64,000 nucleotides of DNA from Dietzia lutea (GTDB lineage Bacteria; Actinomycetota; Actinomycetes; Mycobacteriales; Mycobacteriaceae): contig NZ_CP015449.1 in assembly GCF_003096075.1 (NCBI RefSeq), positions 3,710,364 through 3,774,363 on the forward strand, written 5' to 3'. The notes under the pieces are model-generated. The model did no database searches. It worked only from the letters and a program-made list of their open reading frames with translations, and was not told the origin of the DNA. This document shows positions 8,672 through 15,751 of the stretch, one piece after another. Made by a program: the position numbers and the translations under genes. Position 1 is the first letter of the stretch; each line of letters opens with the position of its first letter.

Positions 8672-9137
8672 AGGCGCCCGGGCCCGACCCGCGCTCGCCG
8701 GACTCGGGTCCCTCACCGGAGCCGACACCCTCGGCGCGCTCGGCCGCCTCGCCGGACACCGCGCGCTCGGCCGCCTCGGCACGCTCCATGCGCTCGGCGC
8801 GCTCCTTGACCTGCGCGAGCCGGTGGTCCCACCCCTGCGACACCGCGCCGAGGAGGTCGGAGATCTCCCGGATACGGTCGGGCCGCACGGCGTGTACCTG
8901 TCGACGCTGATGCGCTCGCGCGTGCACGAGCCCTGAGTCGGTGAGTATGCGCAGGTGCTTGGCGACCGCCTGTCGGCTCACGCCCAGATCACGGGCCACG
9001 GCACCGGCGTCGTCGGGCCGATCGGCGAGTCGGACGAGGACCCGCCGGCGGGTCCGGTCCGCGAGGGCGCCGAACACACCGTCCGCCTCCACGCTGAGCA
9101 GCCGGTCGTGCGGGTCCTCTCCGTTCCGACTGCTCAT
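8664..9137 (-). CDS. ArsR-family transcriptional regulator
   Basis: A 157-residue protein. The winged helix lies in residues ~15-90: VFGALADRTRRRVLVRLADRP, ARDLGVSRQAVAKHLRILTDSGLVHARAHQRRQVHAV. No metal-site cysteines are seen, which fits the SdpR/YgaV-like subgroup paired with SRPBCC proteins. The C-terminal ~50 residues are a Glu/Ala/Gly-rich tail (ERAERMERAEAAERA) that may form a coiled coil and is unusual for ArsR proteins. ATG overlaps the stop of the SRPBCC gene (ATGA, 9134-9137), so the two form one operon. Confidence 0.85.
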   Translation of the reverse strand: MSSRNGEDPHDRLLSVEADGVFGALADRTRRRVLVRLADRPDDAGAVARDLGVSRQAVAKHLRILTDSGLVHARAHQRRQVHAVRPDRIREISDLLGAVSQGWDHRLAQVKERAERMERAEAAERAVSGEAAERAEGVGSGEGPESGERGSGPGASR

Positions 9138-9637
9138 CCGCCGCCCTCGGCGCGTACCCGCGCGAGCTCCAGCTCGGACACCCAGCCCTCGGAGTTCTCC
9201 TCGAATCGCCGGCGCCGGACGGCCGCGTCGTCGTGCAGACCCGCGAACCCGGTCTCGCGGACCGTCAGGACGACGCCCGATCCGTGGTCCTCGATCATGA
9301 ACTCGACCAGGTTGGCCTGCGCCTCGTCGACCTCTCCGGCCATGCCACCGAGCCACCGGAACACCGCGCGACGCGGCGGGTCGAGCTCAACCGTGCCGAT
9401 CGTGAACTCGCCATGCACCGGGTCGACGACGCGCGACACGTCGCCCTCGGTCGTGATCTCGTGATCGGTCCACGTGCCGTCGTTGATGAACCATCCCGGC
9501 TCCGACACGATGGCCCAGACCGTCTGCACGTCGGCCTCGATATGGACGCTGCGGACGATCTCGTCGGGCACGTCATCGCTGGTCAGTCCCGCTCCGGGCG
9601 CGCTATCGCCGTCGACGGGCACGGTGTTCTCGCTCAT
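9134..9637 (-). CDS. SRPBCC (AHSA1-like) domain protein
   Basis: A 167-residue protein with a START/SRPBCC fold: EIVRSVHIEADVQTVWAIVSEPGWFINDGTW at residues ~27-57 and AVFRWLGG then VLTVRETGFAGL in the later strands and helix. It is probably a hydrophobic-ligand binding protein. In many bacteria an AHSA1 gene is paired with an ArsR regulator as here, though usually with the regulator first; here the SRPBCC gene comes first. The start follows a GGGAGAGGAGAG run. A candidate ArsR operator lies at 9730-9747. Confidence 0.8.
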   Translation of the reverse strand: MSENTVPVDGDSAPGAGLTSDDVPDEIVRSVHIEADVQTVWAIVSEPGWFINDGTWTDHEITTEGDVSRVVDPVHGEFTIGTVELDPPRRAVFRWLGGMAGEVDEAQANLVEFMIEDHGSGVVLTVRETGFAGLHDDAAVRRRRFEENSEGWVSELELARVRAEGGG

Positions 9638-9729
9638 CGGGCTCTCCTCTCCCCCGAGGTGCCTCCCGCTCGGTGAGTTGGTGTCGCGGCTGCACCTGCC
9701 CTAACACGATGACACGTCGTGCGCTCGAG

Positions 9730-9747
9730 TGCAACCGTTCAGTTGCA
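9730..9747. promoter_or_regulatory. inverted repeat, candidate ArsR operator
   Basis: TGCAAC-CGTTCA-GTTGCA is a perfect 6-6-6 inverted repeat 93 bp upstream of the SRPBCC/ArsR operon start (9637). Its size suits a dimeric winged-helix repressor. Assignment to the ArsR protein is inference from proximity. Confidence 0.5.
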
Positions 9748-9766
9748 GATGAGCGTGCCGACGGCC

Positions 9767-9840
9767 GAACGCGGTCAGCGCGGGACTACGCGGTCGGCGC
9801 TGGTCGGCGCGGTCACCGCCTGGCGAACGCGGTCAGCGCG
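9767..9840. repeat. 16-bp direct repeat at the SDR stop codon
   Basis: GAACGCGGTCAGCGCG occurs at 9767-9782 and 9825-9840. The second copy includes the TGA (complement of 9833-9835) of the downstream SDR gene. The sequence between them is built of similar CGCGGTCGGCGC words, suggesting local slippage duplication of the gene's end. Confidence 0.65.
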
Positions 9841-10747
9841 ACGCCGACGCGGCGGCCGTCTCGGCCGCGGCGAACTCCCAGAACCGCGCTGCCGCCGCGG
9901 GGTCAGAGGCCTCGGCGCTCCGACCGATGAGTGTGGGCATGCCGCGCAGGTGTCTCATCGCGTCGGGACCGGTGTAACTGCACGGCGGCAGCGGCCGGGT
10001 CGCGGCGCTCATGGTCGTCAGGGCCGCCTGCGCCGCGGGCTGGGCGAAGAGGGAGCAGACGCCGGTGACTATTTTGTCCAGCGTCGCGTTACCGGTCGCG
10101 TTGGATATCCCGGTGGCGGCCCACCCGGGGTGCGTGAGCTGGACGTCGACCCCGGCCCTGCCGGCCTCGGCACGTCCGTCGCGCAGCCGCCGCTCGAGCT
10201 CGAGCCCCCACAGCATGTCTCCGAGTTTGGACTGCGCGTACGCCGCCGCGGACGTCCACCGTCGACGCCGGAAGTGCGGGTCGTCGCCGTCGAAGGTGCC
10301 CGCGTGGTGTGCATTGGACGCGACGATCACCACGCGCCGACGCACCACGGGCAGCAGCAGGTTCGTGAACAGAAACGGGCCCAGCACGTTGACGCCGAGC
10401 AGCATCTCGAACCCGTCCGCGGTCTCACGCCGACGAGACGTGATGGCTCCCGCGTTGTTGACCAGCACGTCGATCTCCTCGCCGCCCTGGCCGACCTCGC
10501 CGGTCAGTTCGCCGGCCGCGCGTCGCACGCTCGCGAGGGAGGCCAGATCCGTCTCCACGACGCGCGCGTCCCCGGGGAGTTCGGACGCCACCTGACGACC
10601 GCGTGCGGAGTCCCGGACCGCGAGGATCACCCGCGCCCCGTGCCTGGACGCCGACCGCACGGTGTCGAGGCCGACTCCGCTCGTCGATCCGGTGACGAGC
10701 CACGTCTGGCCGGTGAGGTCGGGGATATCGATCTGCTTGTGCGCCAC
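9833..10747 (-). CDS. short-chain dehydrogenase, retinol-dehydrogenase-like
   Basis: A 304-residue SDR. Cofactor motif WLVTGSTSGVG (residues ~15-25), NNAG near 98, catalytic Tyr/Lys in YAQSK, and HPGWAATG after it follow the retinol dehydrogenase/WWOX-like subgroup. The substrate is unknown. The open frame continues upstream, but GTG 10747 (reading MAHKQIDIPDLTGQ) is the natural start for this subgroup; no strong ribosome site is visible there. The 408-bp gap upstream separates it from a divergent lipase. Confidence 0.75.
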   Translation of the reverse strand: MAHKQIDIPDLTGQTWLVTGSTSGVGLDTVRSASRHGARVILAVRDSARGRQVASELPGDARVVETDLASLASVRRAAGELTGEVGQGGEEIDVLVNNAGAITSRRRETADGFEMLLGVNVLGPFLFTNLLLPVVRRRVVIVASNAHHAGTFDGDDPHFRRRRWTSAAAYAQSKLGDMLWGLELERRLRDGRAEAGRAGVDVQLTHPGWAATGISNATGNATLDKIVTGVCSLFAQPAAQAALTTMSAATRPLPPCSYTGPDAMRHLRGMPTLIGRSAEASDPAAAARFWEFAAAETAAASASR

Positions 10748-11155
10748 GGCCGAAGCGTACGACCCGGACGCCCGCGCCCGCGCCACTTCGCAGCGGACCC
10801 GGCCGCGCGGACCGGCCCCGCGTGAAGGGCCGCGCGAAGACCGCGTGAGGGCGCGCGACGGGTGCGCGGCGGGCGAGTGAGGAGCGCGCGACGGGCGCGT
10901 GAGTGGCCGCGCCGGCGATCTGGTCGTAACCACCGCGGAAAAGGTCGTAGCCATGTGGGCGAAACGCCGCCGGGGCCACGATGGTGACGTCCAAAAGTTC
11001 GATGATGACGGCCAGACCCGCGGTGGGCCCGCGGGTTTCCGGTCACGTGTCGAACCGGCGGCCCGGTCGGCGCTAGCCGGGACGAAGACGGGCCGCCGAT
11101 TGCGGGCTCGGCGAAGCCGTCCGGTGAGGCGCCGGCGGCGGACTACCCTCCGGGT
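10748..11155. other. intergenic region with a dispersed hairpin repeat
   Basis: A 408-bp non-coding gap between divergent SDR and lipase genes. It starts with an extremely GC-rich stretch of gcgcg words, then contains copy A of the dispersed element (10915-10996, minus orientation), then a GC-rich arm pair around CCCGCGG...CCGCGGG. No clear -10/-35 pair for the lipase could be assigned. Confidence 0.5.
10915..10996 (-). repeat. dispersed ~83-bp element, copy A
   Basis: Read on the minus strand this aligns without gaps to 25300-25382, about 58 of 83 positions identical by my count. Shared blocks are TTGGACGT, ACCAT, TTTCGCC, ACATGG and TGG-TAC. The arms (GGACGTCACCAT... and ...CATGGCTACGACC) form an imperfect hairpin. 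A TTG-initiated frame runs through it, but codon third positions are no more variable than the others, so a nucleic-acid element is likelier than a gene. Confidence 0.6.
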
Positions 11156-12457
11156 ATGAACTCCCTCACCTCCACGAGAGTTTCGCGGACGCTTTCGGCG
11201 GCGGCTGCGGCCCTCGTCGTCGTCGCCCCTCTCACCGCCCCCACCGCCGGCGCGCAGCCCGCTGCAGTCGTCGCCCCGGTCGTCGCGCCGGCCGTCGCCG
11301 CGCACGACGTTCCCGGCGCGACGACGGCGGCGCCCTACGCCGACACCACCGCGAATCCGGCACCCACCTGGTCCGGACTCGACACCCGCGAATGGGCTCG
11401 GCCGATCCCCGCGCCGGGGGTCGCGGCGGAGACCGTCCCGCTCGACCCGTCACTCTCGCTGGCGCAGGCCGGACGGGCCGTGCGGCAGGTCTACGGCACG
11501 ATCGACCAGCACGGCCGGCCCGCGGTCTCCGGAAGCGCGGTGTTCCTCCCCCACGGTGCCGCGCCGGAGGGCGGCTGGCCGGTCATCGCGTGGGCGCACG
11601 GCACCACCGGCCTGGGCGACGACTGCGCGCCCTCCACCCAGCCCCGCTCCGAGCGTGACGCCGAGTACCTCGGCCACTGGCTCGACCGGGGCTACGCCGT
11701 GGTCGCCTCCGACTACGTGGGCCTGGGCACGCCCGGGCTGCTCAGCTACCTCAACGGGCCCGCCACCGGCCAGGCGATCGTCGACTCGGTGATCGCCGCA
11801 CGCTCGGCCGACCTGCCCCTGTCCCCCACCTGGGCGCTGGTCGGCCAATCGCAGGGCGCCGGGGCCGCGCTCAACACCGCGGTCCGCGCCACCGAACTCG
11901 GCGCGCCCGACGGCCTGGACTACCGCGGCGTCGTGGCGACGGGTGCCCCGGCGAACATCGAGCACATCTTCCAGTGGGGCGGGCCCGGCTTTCCGCCCGT
12001 GCAGCTACCGACCGGACTCAACGTGTACGCGATGTACATCCTCGCGGGGTTTCGCGATCAGCACCCCGAGCTCGACATCAACGGCTACCTCACGCCGGCC
12101 GGGCGCGAGATGGTCGACGCCGCCGAGACCCTCTGCTACGCGGCGATGCGAGAGAAGGTGGGCGGATTTCAGATCTCGCAGGCGCTCTCGCGGCCCCTGC
12201 AGGAGATCCCCGACGTGTTCGGCCACCTGCGCCGCTACATGGGTACGCCGACCACCGGGTACGACCGGCCCGTGTTCCTCGGCCAGGGACTGCTCGACCT
12301 GGACGTGCCCGCGCCGTCGGCGTTGTCGCTCGCCGCCGAGATGACGCTCAACCAGCAGCCGCTCGAACTGCGCGTCTACCCGGACCGCGACCACAGCGGG
12401 ACCGTGTACGCCGCAACCCCGGATGCGACCGCGTTCCTGGCGCGGGTGATGGGGTGA
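11156..12457 (+). CDS. secreted lipase/esterase (LIP/DAP2-type family)
   Basis: A 433-residue protein with a clear signal peptide (RVSRTLSAAAAALVVVAPLTAPTAGAQ, cut near residue 34). The mature part follows the secretory lipase family: WAHGTTGLGDDCAPS, YAVVASDYVGLGTPG, nucleophile elbow GQSQGAG with Ser232, and late Asp/His candidates in LLDLDVPAP and DRDHSG. It should hydrolyse ester lipids outside the cell. A second member of the family lies at 15752-17107. ATG 11156 is immediately upstream of the basic n-region. Confidence 0.8.
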   Translation: MNSLTSTRVSRTLSAAAAALVVVAPLTAPTAGAQPAAVVAPVVAPAVAAHDVPGATTAAPYADTTANPAPTWSGLDTREWARPIPAPGVAAETVPLDPSLSLAQAGRAVRQVYGTIDQHGRPAVSGSAVFLPHGAAPEGGWPVIAWAHGTTGLGDDCAPSTQPRSERDAEYLGHWLDRGYAVVASDYVGLGTPGLLSYLNGPATGQAIVDSVIAARSADLPLSPTWALVGQSQGAGAALNTAVRATELGAPDGLDYRGVVATGAPANIEHIFQWGGPGFPPVQLPTGLNVYAMYILAGFRDQHPELDINGYLTPAGREMVDAAETLCYAAMREKVGGFQISQALSRPLQEIPDVFGHLRRYMGTPTTGYDRPVFLGQGLLDLDVPAPSALSLAAEMTLNQQPLELRVYPDRDHSGTVYAATPDATAFLARVMG

Positions 12458-12476
12458 TGCGGTCACGGGTTTATGG

Positions 12477-12492
12477 AGTGATTCAGATCACT
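12477..12492. promoter_or_regulatory. CRP/GlxR-like inverted repeat
   Basis: AGTGATTCAGATCACT has the GTGA-N6-TCAC half-sites of the CRP family (GlxR consensus TGTGANNTANNTCACA, outer bases not matched). It lies 20 bp after the lipase stop and about 280 bp upstream of the HsaD-like gene. cAMP-dependent control of that gene is possible but unproven. Confidence 0.4.
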
Positions 12493-12642
12493 GACGACCG
12501 CCGCCATCCCGTGCGGCCGTCCATTTGGTTCCGCGCATTCGCGCACGTCAGGCCGCGCGCACGGGCGCTAGAACTGCAATCTGCGCAATGATCGTTACAG
12601 ACTTGTCACATGGCGCCACTACGGGTTAGAGTCTCGTCATCG

Positions 12643-12676
12643 CCGCGCGGGGATGTTTCAGGGACTCCCCGCGCGG
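12643..12676 (+). terminator. GC-rich hairpin, probable lipase terminator
   Basis: Perfect 11-bp arms CCGCGCGGGGA / TCCCCGCGCGG with a 12-nt loop, no T-run. Actinobacterial terminators often lack a U-tract. It could instead lie in the leader of the HsaD-like gene. Confidence 0.45.
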
Positions 12677-12741
12677 CTGACATCATTTCGAGGGACGCCG
12701 GGTTCGCCGGGGCCGCGGGATTCCCGGGACATCGCGATTCC

Positions 12742-12755
12742 TAGAACGCGTTCTA
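12742..12755 (+). promoter_or_regulatory. KstR-type operator upstream of HsaD-like hydrolase
   Basis: TAGAACGCGTTCTA matches TNNAACNNGTTNNA at every fixed position and is the core of a perfect 16-bp palindrome (12741-12756). It runs into a -10-like TAGTAC (12753-12758), only 12 bp before ATG 12770, so repressor binding would block RNA polymerase. Same layout as at 5228-5241. Confidence 0.75.
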
Positions 12756-12769
12756 GTACCGTTGAGGCC

Positions 12770-13639
12770 ATGAGCGCCCTCGACTTCGAGTCCACCAGCA
12801 AGACCATCACCGCCGGCCGCTTCGAGCTGCACTACCACGAGGCGGGCGAGCAGAGCGTCGCCGAGCCCGAGAGCGCGGTCCCCGTCCTGTTCCTCCACGG
12901 ATCCGGTCCGGGCGTCACCGCGTGGTCCAACTTCTCCGGCAACTTCCCGGTCTTCGCCGAGCGGTTCCACACCATCCTGCTCGACATGCCGGGCTTCGGG
13001 AAGAGCTCCGACCTGGAGTGGGAGAAGGCCTACCCGATGATCGCCGCCGAGGCGATCGACGCGTTCTGCGAGGCCAAGGGCATCGAGAAGGTCGACATCA
13101 TCGGCAACTCCATGGGCGGCAACGTCGCGTGCGAGACCGCGCTCGCCTACCCGGACCGCGTCCGCAAGATGGCCCTCATGGGCCCGGGCGGCCTGGCCGC
13201 GCCGCTGTTCGCTCCGGACCCCAGCGAGGGCTCGCGCCGGCTGTTCGACTTCCTCGCCGATCCGACCGATGAGAAGATGAGCGCCTGGGTCGACACGATG
13301 GTCGGCAACAAGAAGATCGTCTCCCCCGAACTGATCCGCGCCCGCACCGAGGCCGCGACCGCGCCGGGCGCAGTCGAGCGCATGTACTCGATCTTCGGCT
13401 CGATCCTCAAGCCCGAGAACGCCTACACCCCGCTGTACGCCCGCGCGTCCCAGATCCGCCAGGAGACGCTGCTCATCTGGGGCCGCGACGACCGCATGCT
13501 GCCGTACGAGCAGGCACATTTCGCGTTCCGCCAGCTCCCCAAGGCCGAGCTGCACGCCTTCTCCCGCTGCGGCCACTGGGCCATGATCGAGCAGAAGGAC
13601 AAGTTCGAGCGGCTGGTGATCGACTTCCTGCTCAACTGA
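12770..13639 (+). CDS. HsaD-like meta-cleavage product hydrolase (alpha/beta hydrolase)
   Basis: A 289-residue C-C bond hydrolase related to HsaD, which cleaves the 4,9-DSHA intermediate in steroid ring degradation. FLHGSGPGVTAWSNFSGNFPVFAERFH, NSMGGN, MGPGGLAAPLFAPDPSEGSRRL and LLIWGRDDRMLPYEQA match that family closely. The triad is Ser114, Asp241 and His269; Ser114 has the same number as in HsaD. A related aromatic MCP hydrolase (BphD/CarC type) is the alternative, but the KstR box at 12742 favours steroid catabolism. ATG 12770 follows GAGG. No other hsa gene is adjacent. Confidence 0.8.
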   Translation: MSALDFESTSKTITAGRFELHYHEAGEQSVAEPESAVPVLFLHGSGPGVTAWSNFSGNFPVFAERFHTILLDMPGFGKSSDLEWEKAYPMIAAEAIDAFCEAKGIEKVDIIGNSMGGNVACETALAYPDRVRKMALMGPGGLAAPLFAPDPSEGSRRLFDFLADPTDEKMSAWVDTMVGNKKIVSPELIRARTEAATAPGAVERMYSIFGSILKPENAYTPLYARASQIRQETLLIWGRDDRMLPYEQAHFAFRQLPKAELHAFSRCGHWAMIEQKDKFERLVIDFLLN

Positions 13640-13700
13640 GCCCCCACGCGGGCGGTCGGGCGCCCCGGGGACCGCGCTGGCAAGGGTTAGCCTTTCGTGC

Positions 13701-14591
13701 ATGACCGACTCCCCGCAGCCCGGCCAGCCCGGCCAGCCCGAGCAGCCGCAGGACCAGCAGCCCGCCGTCGACCCGCGGACCGGCGAGGACCTGTCGTGGA
13801 AGCAGACGCCCGTGGCGATCGTGCTGCTCGACCGGCCCGCCCCCGGATACGACGAGATCGGTGAACTGCTCGCCGAGATCTTCGAGGGCTCCTACGAGGT
13901 CGAGCGCGGCACCGAGGACGACCCCGCCACGGCGGTGTACATCGAGGACGCGACGGTCATCGTCTCCTCGATCGACGCCCCCGTGCCGGAGGCCGCCCAG
14001 TACACACGCGACCTGGCCGCGTGGAACGGCGGCGAGGCCGTGGTGGAGACGCACCGGTCCCAGGTCGTGGTGGCGGCGTTCCGGTGGGGACCGATCGGCG
14101 ACGACGGCGAGCCCACCGATCCCGAATACCTGGATCCTCGCCTCGACACGCTCCGTTGCGAGTTGGCGGTCGCGAACGTCACGGCAGCACTGACCGCGCT
14201 ACCCGGCGCGGTGGCGGTCACCGTGGGCGGCGCCGCGACGACCCTGCCGGCCGGCCCGTACCGCGATCTCGTGACGGGCAACCCGGTGCCGGCGCCGGCG
14301 CTCGTCGGGGTGCGGGCGGGAATGCAGTCCGAGTCCACGTCGTGCGTCTACACCACCGGAATGGGCAGGTTCGGCCGGATGGACCTCGAGCGCCTGGACG
14401 TGGATGCCGCGCCGGCGGCCGTGTACTCCGAGATGTGCAATCTGGTGGCGTATTCACTGGCGACCGGCACGGTGTTCGTGCCCGGCCAGACGATCGAGGT
14501 GGGCGGGCCGCAGCCGCTGGTCGCCAGCGCCGAGGTCTCCCCGTTCACCGGCCAGGAGATCCTGCGGCTCGCGCCCGGACCGCGGGGCTGA
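13701..14591 (+). CDS. DUF4261-like protein
   Basis: A 296-residue cytoplasmic protein with a Pro/Gln-rich N-terminal tail (residues 1-30, QPGQPGQPEQPQDQQP). The body has AIVLLDRPAPGYDEIGELLAEIF near residue 40 and VYTTGMGRFGRMDLERLDV...IEVGG near the C terminus. That ending (Gly-Phe-Gly-Arg, Leu-Glu, then a VPGQTIEVG segment) is what I recall of DUF4261. The function of that family is unknown. It is convergent with the methyltransferase gene, with only 3 bp between the stop codons. Confidence 0.6.
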   Translation: MTDSPQPGQPGQPEQPQDQQPAVDPRTGEDLSWKQTPVAIVLLDRPAPGYDEIGELLAEIFEGSYEVERGTEDDPATAVYIEDATVIVSSIDAPVPEAAQYTRDLAAWNGGEAVVETHRSQVVVAAFRWGPIGDDGEPTDPEYLDPRLDTLRCELAVANVTAALTALPGAVAVTVGGAATTLPAGPYRDLVTGNPVPAPALVGVRAGMQSESTSCVYTTGMGRFGRMDLERLDVDAAPAAVYSEMCNLVAYSLATGTVFVPGQTIEVGGPQPLVASAEVSPFTGQEILRLAPGPRG

Positions 14592-14594
14592 GGG

Positions 14595-15317
14595 TCAGGG
14601 CCGCTGGTGGTTCATCCGCTCCACCACCAGCCGCGTCGTGGCCGCCAGCTGGAATGGCCGGATGACCGGCTCGATCCGGCTGGCCAGCCGCTCTTTCTTG
14701 AGCCGGGCGATCACGCTGCGGACCAGCTCCGGCAGCGGATTGCCGAGATGGTCGACCAGCGGGTAGATCCGCACCTCCGGCGCGATCCGCGCCATCTCGA
14801 CGATCGCGTCGACGTGGTCGGACAGATCCATCCGGTCGGCGTAGGTGAACAGCAGGTGCGAGCACAGCACGAGGTCGGCCGAGTCGCTGGCCAACGGCAG
14901 CGACGGCAGCGCACCGGCGATGTACCGCTCAGGTGAGGCCGCCAGGTCCGTGAGCATGCGGTCGGCTGCCGTGCGCCGGATCGCCTCGTGTCCCACGACG
15001 CCGCCGCGGACGTCCCAGTCGAAGTCCACCTCGCGCGCCTGCTTCTGCGCCACCGACCGGTCGACGTCCGCGAGGATCCGGCCGCGGAGGTCTTCCGCGC
15101 CCCGGGCGTACTGCGGGTCCACAGCGATGGCGTGCCCACCGGCCGCGCAGATCTCCGCCACCGCGCTGGCCGCGCCGCCCGGGCAGTCGACGATCCGGCC
15201 CTCCAGGTCTGCCCCGTTCAAACCGAACATGTCCGTGTACTCGGCCAACGATCGCGCGCTCACGAGGACATCGGTGTCCTCCAGCGCGTGGAACGTGGGG
15301 TCGGGCCTTACGGTCAC
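14595..15317 (-). CDS. SAM-dependent methyltransferase-like protein
   Basis: A 240-residue protein with a class I methyltransferase layout: motif I as IVDCPGGAASAVAEICAAGGHAIAVDPQY (residues ~42-70), a later SLPLASDSADLVLCSHLLFTY strand-helix (motif IV), and FQLAATTRLVVERM near the end. Motif I has CPGG in place of the usual GxGxG, a variant seen in some families. The substrate cannot be told. GTG 15317 has a good site AGGAGAG upstream. Confidence 0.65.
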   Translation of the reverse strand: MTVRPDPTFHALEDTDVLVSARSLAEYTDMFGLNGADLEGRIVDCPGGAASAVAEICAAGGHAIAVDPQYARGAEDLRGRILADVDRSVAQKQAREVDFDWDVRGGVVGHEAIRRTAADRMLTDLAASPERYIAGALPSLPLASDSADLVLCSHLLFTYADRMDLSDHVDAIVEMARIAPEVRIYPLVDHLGNPLPELVRSVIARLKKERLASRIEPVIRPFQLAATTRLVVERMNHQRP

Positions 15318-15751
15318 CTGGAAACTCTCCTGAAGTGAGCCGGCGCGGATCTGATTTCCGCCGCCGTGGGGTCATGAGCATGGACCCGGGTTCCGGCGCG
15401 GACCGCCGCTGATACCGACCGCGGCCCGCTTCTCTCCGGTGGGCCCGCGCGTCGTCCGTGCTACGCCATGACGGCGTGGGCGACGCGGGACCTCTCCGGT
15501 ACGCGTCGCCAGCACATCAGCACATCTTTTGGCACGGCCTCACCGTAACAGCGGCGTACGACAGTGGCCACCGAGAAGTTCACGGTGATCAGAATGTTCC
15601 GCGCCGTCGCTGGCCGGCGAGTGCACGTCACGTGGGATGGAGCGCCGGCACCGGTGAGGTGCACCACCGGCCAGACATGACACAAGATAGGATTTTGTCC
15701 AGTTCATGGTCCTCAGGGACCGCCCACCGTCTCGGTCCCCGGGGAGCACTT
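15318..15751. other. intergenic region, no confident feature
   Basis: A 434-bp gap between divergent genes. It contains the ribosome site of the methyltransferase and, at 15743-15754, GGGGAG before the lipase GTG. The middle (15520-15620) is slightly lower in GC. I see no persuasive operator, small RNA or small gene; a 74-residue minus-strand frame here has no family resemblance. Confidence 0.4.

Larger units (their letters stand above)
12458..12769. other. intergenic region with regulatory sites (GlxR-like site, hairpin, KstR box)
   Basis: A 312-bp gap between the lipase and the HsaD-like gene. In order it holds a CRP/GlxR-like inverted repeat (12477-12492), a -10-like GTTAGAGT near 12624-12631, a GC-rich hairpin (12643-12676) and a KstR-type box (12742-12755). 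Confidence 0.6.

Noticed and set aside
10915..10994. Small protein-coding gene in the dispersed element (TTG start, MDVT...)
   Set aside because: A similar peptide can be read from both copies, but substitutions do not favour third codon positions and the arms pair, so a nucleic-acid element is the simpler reading.
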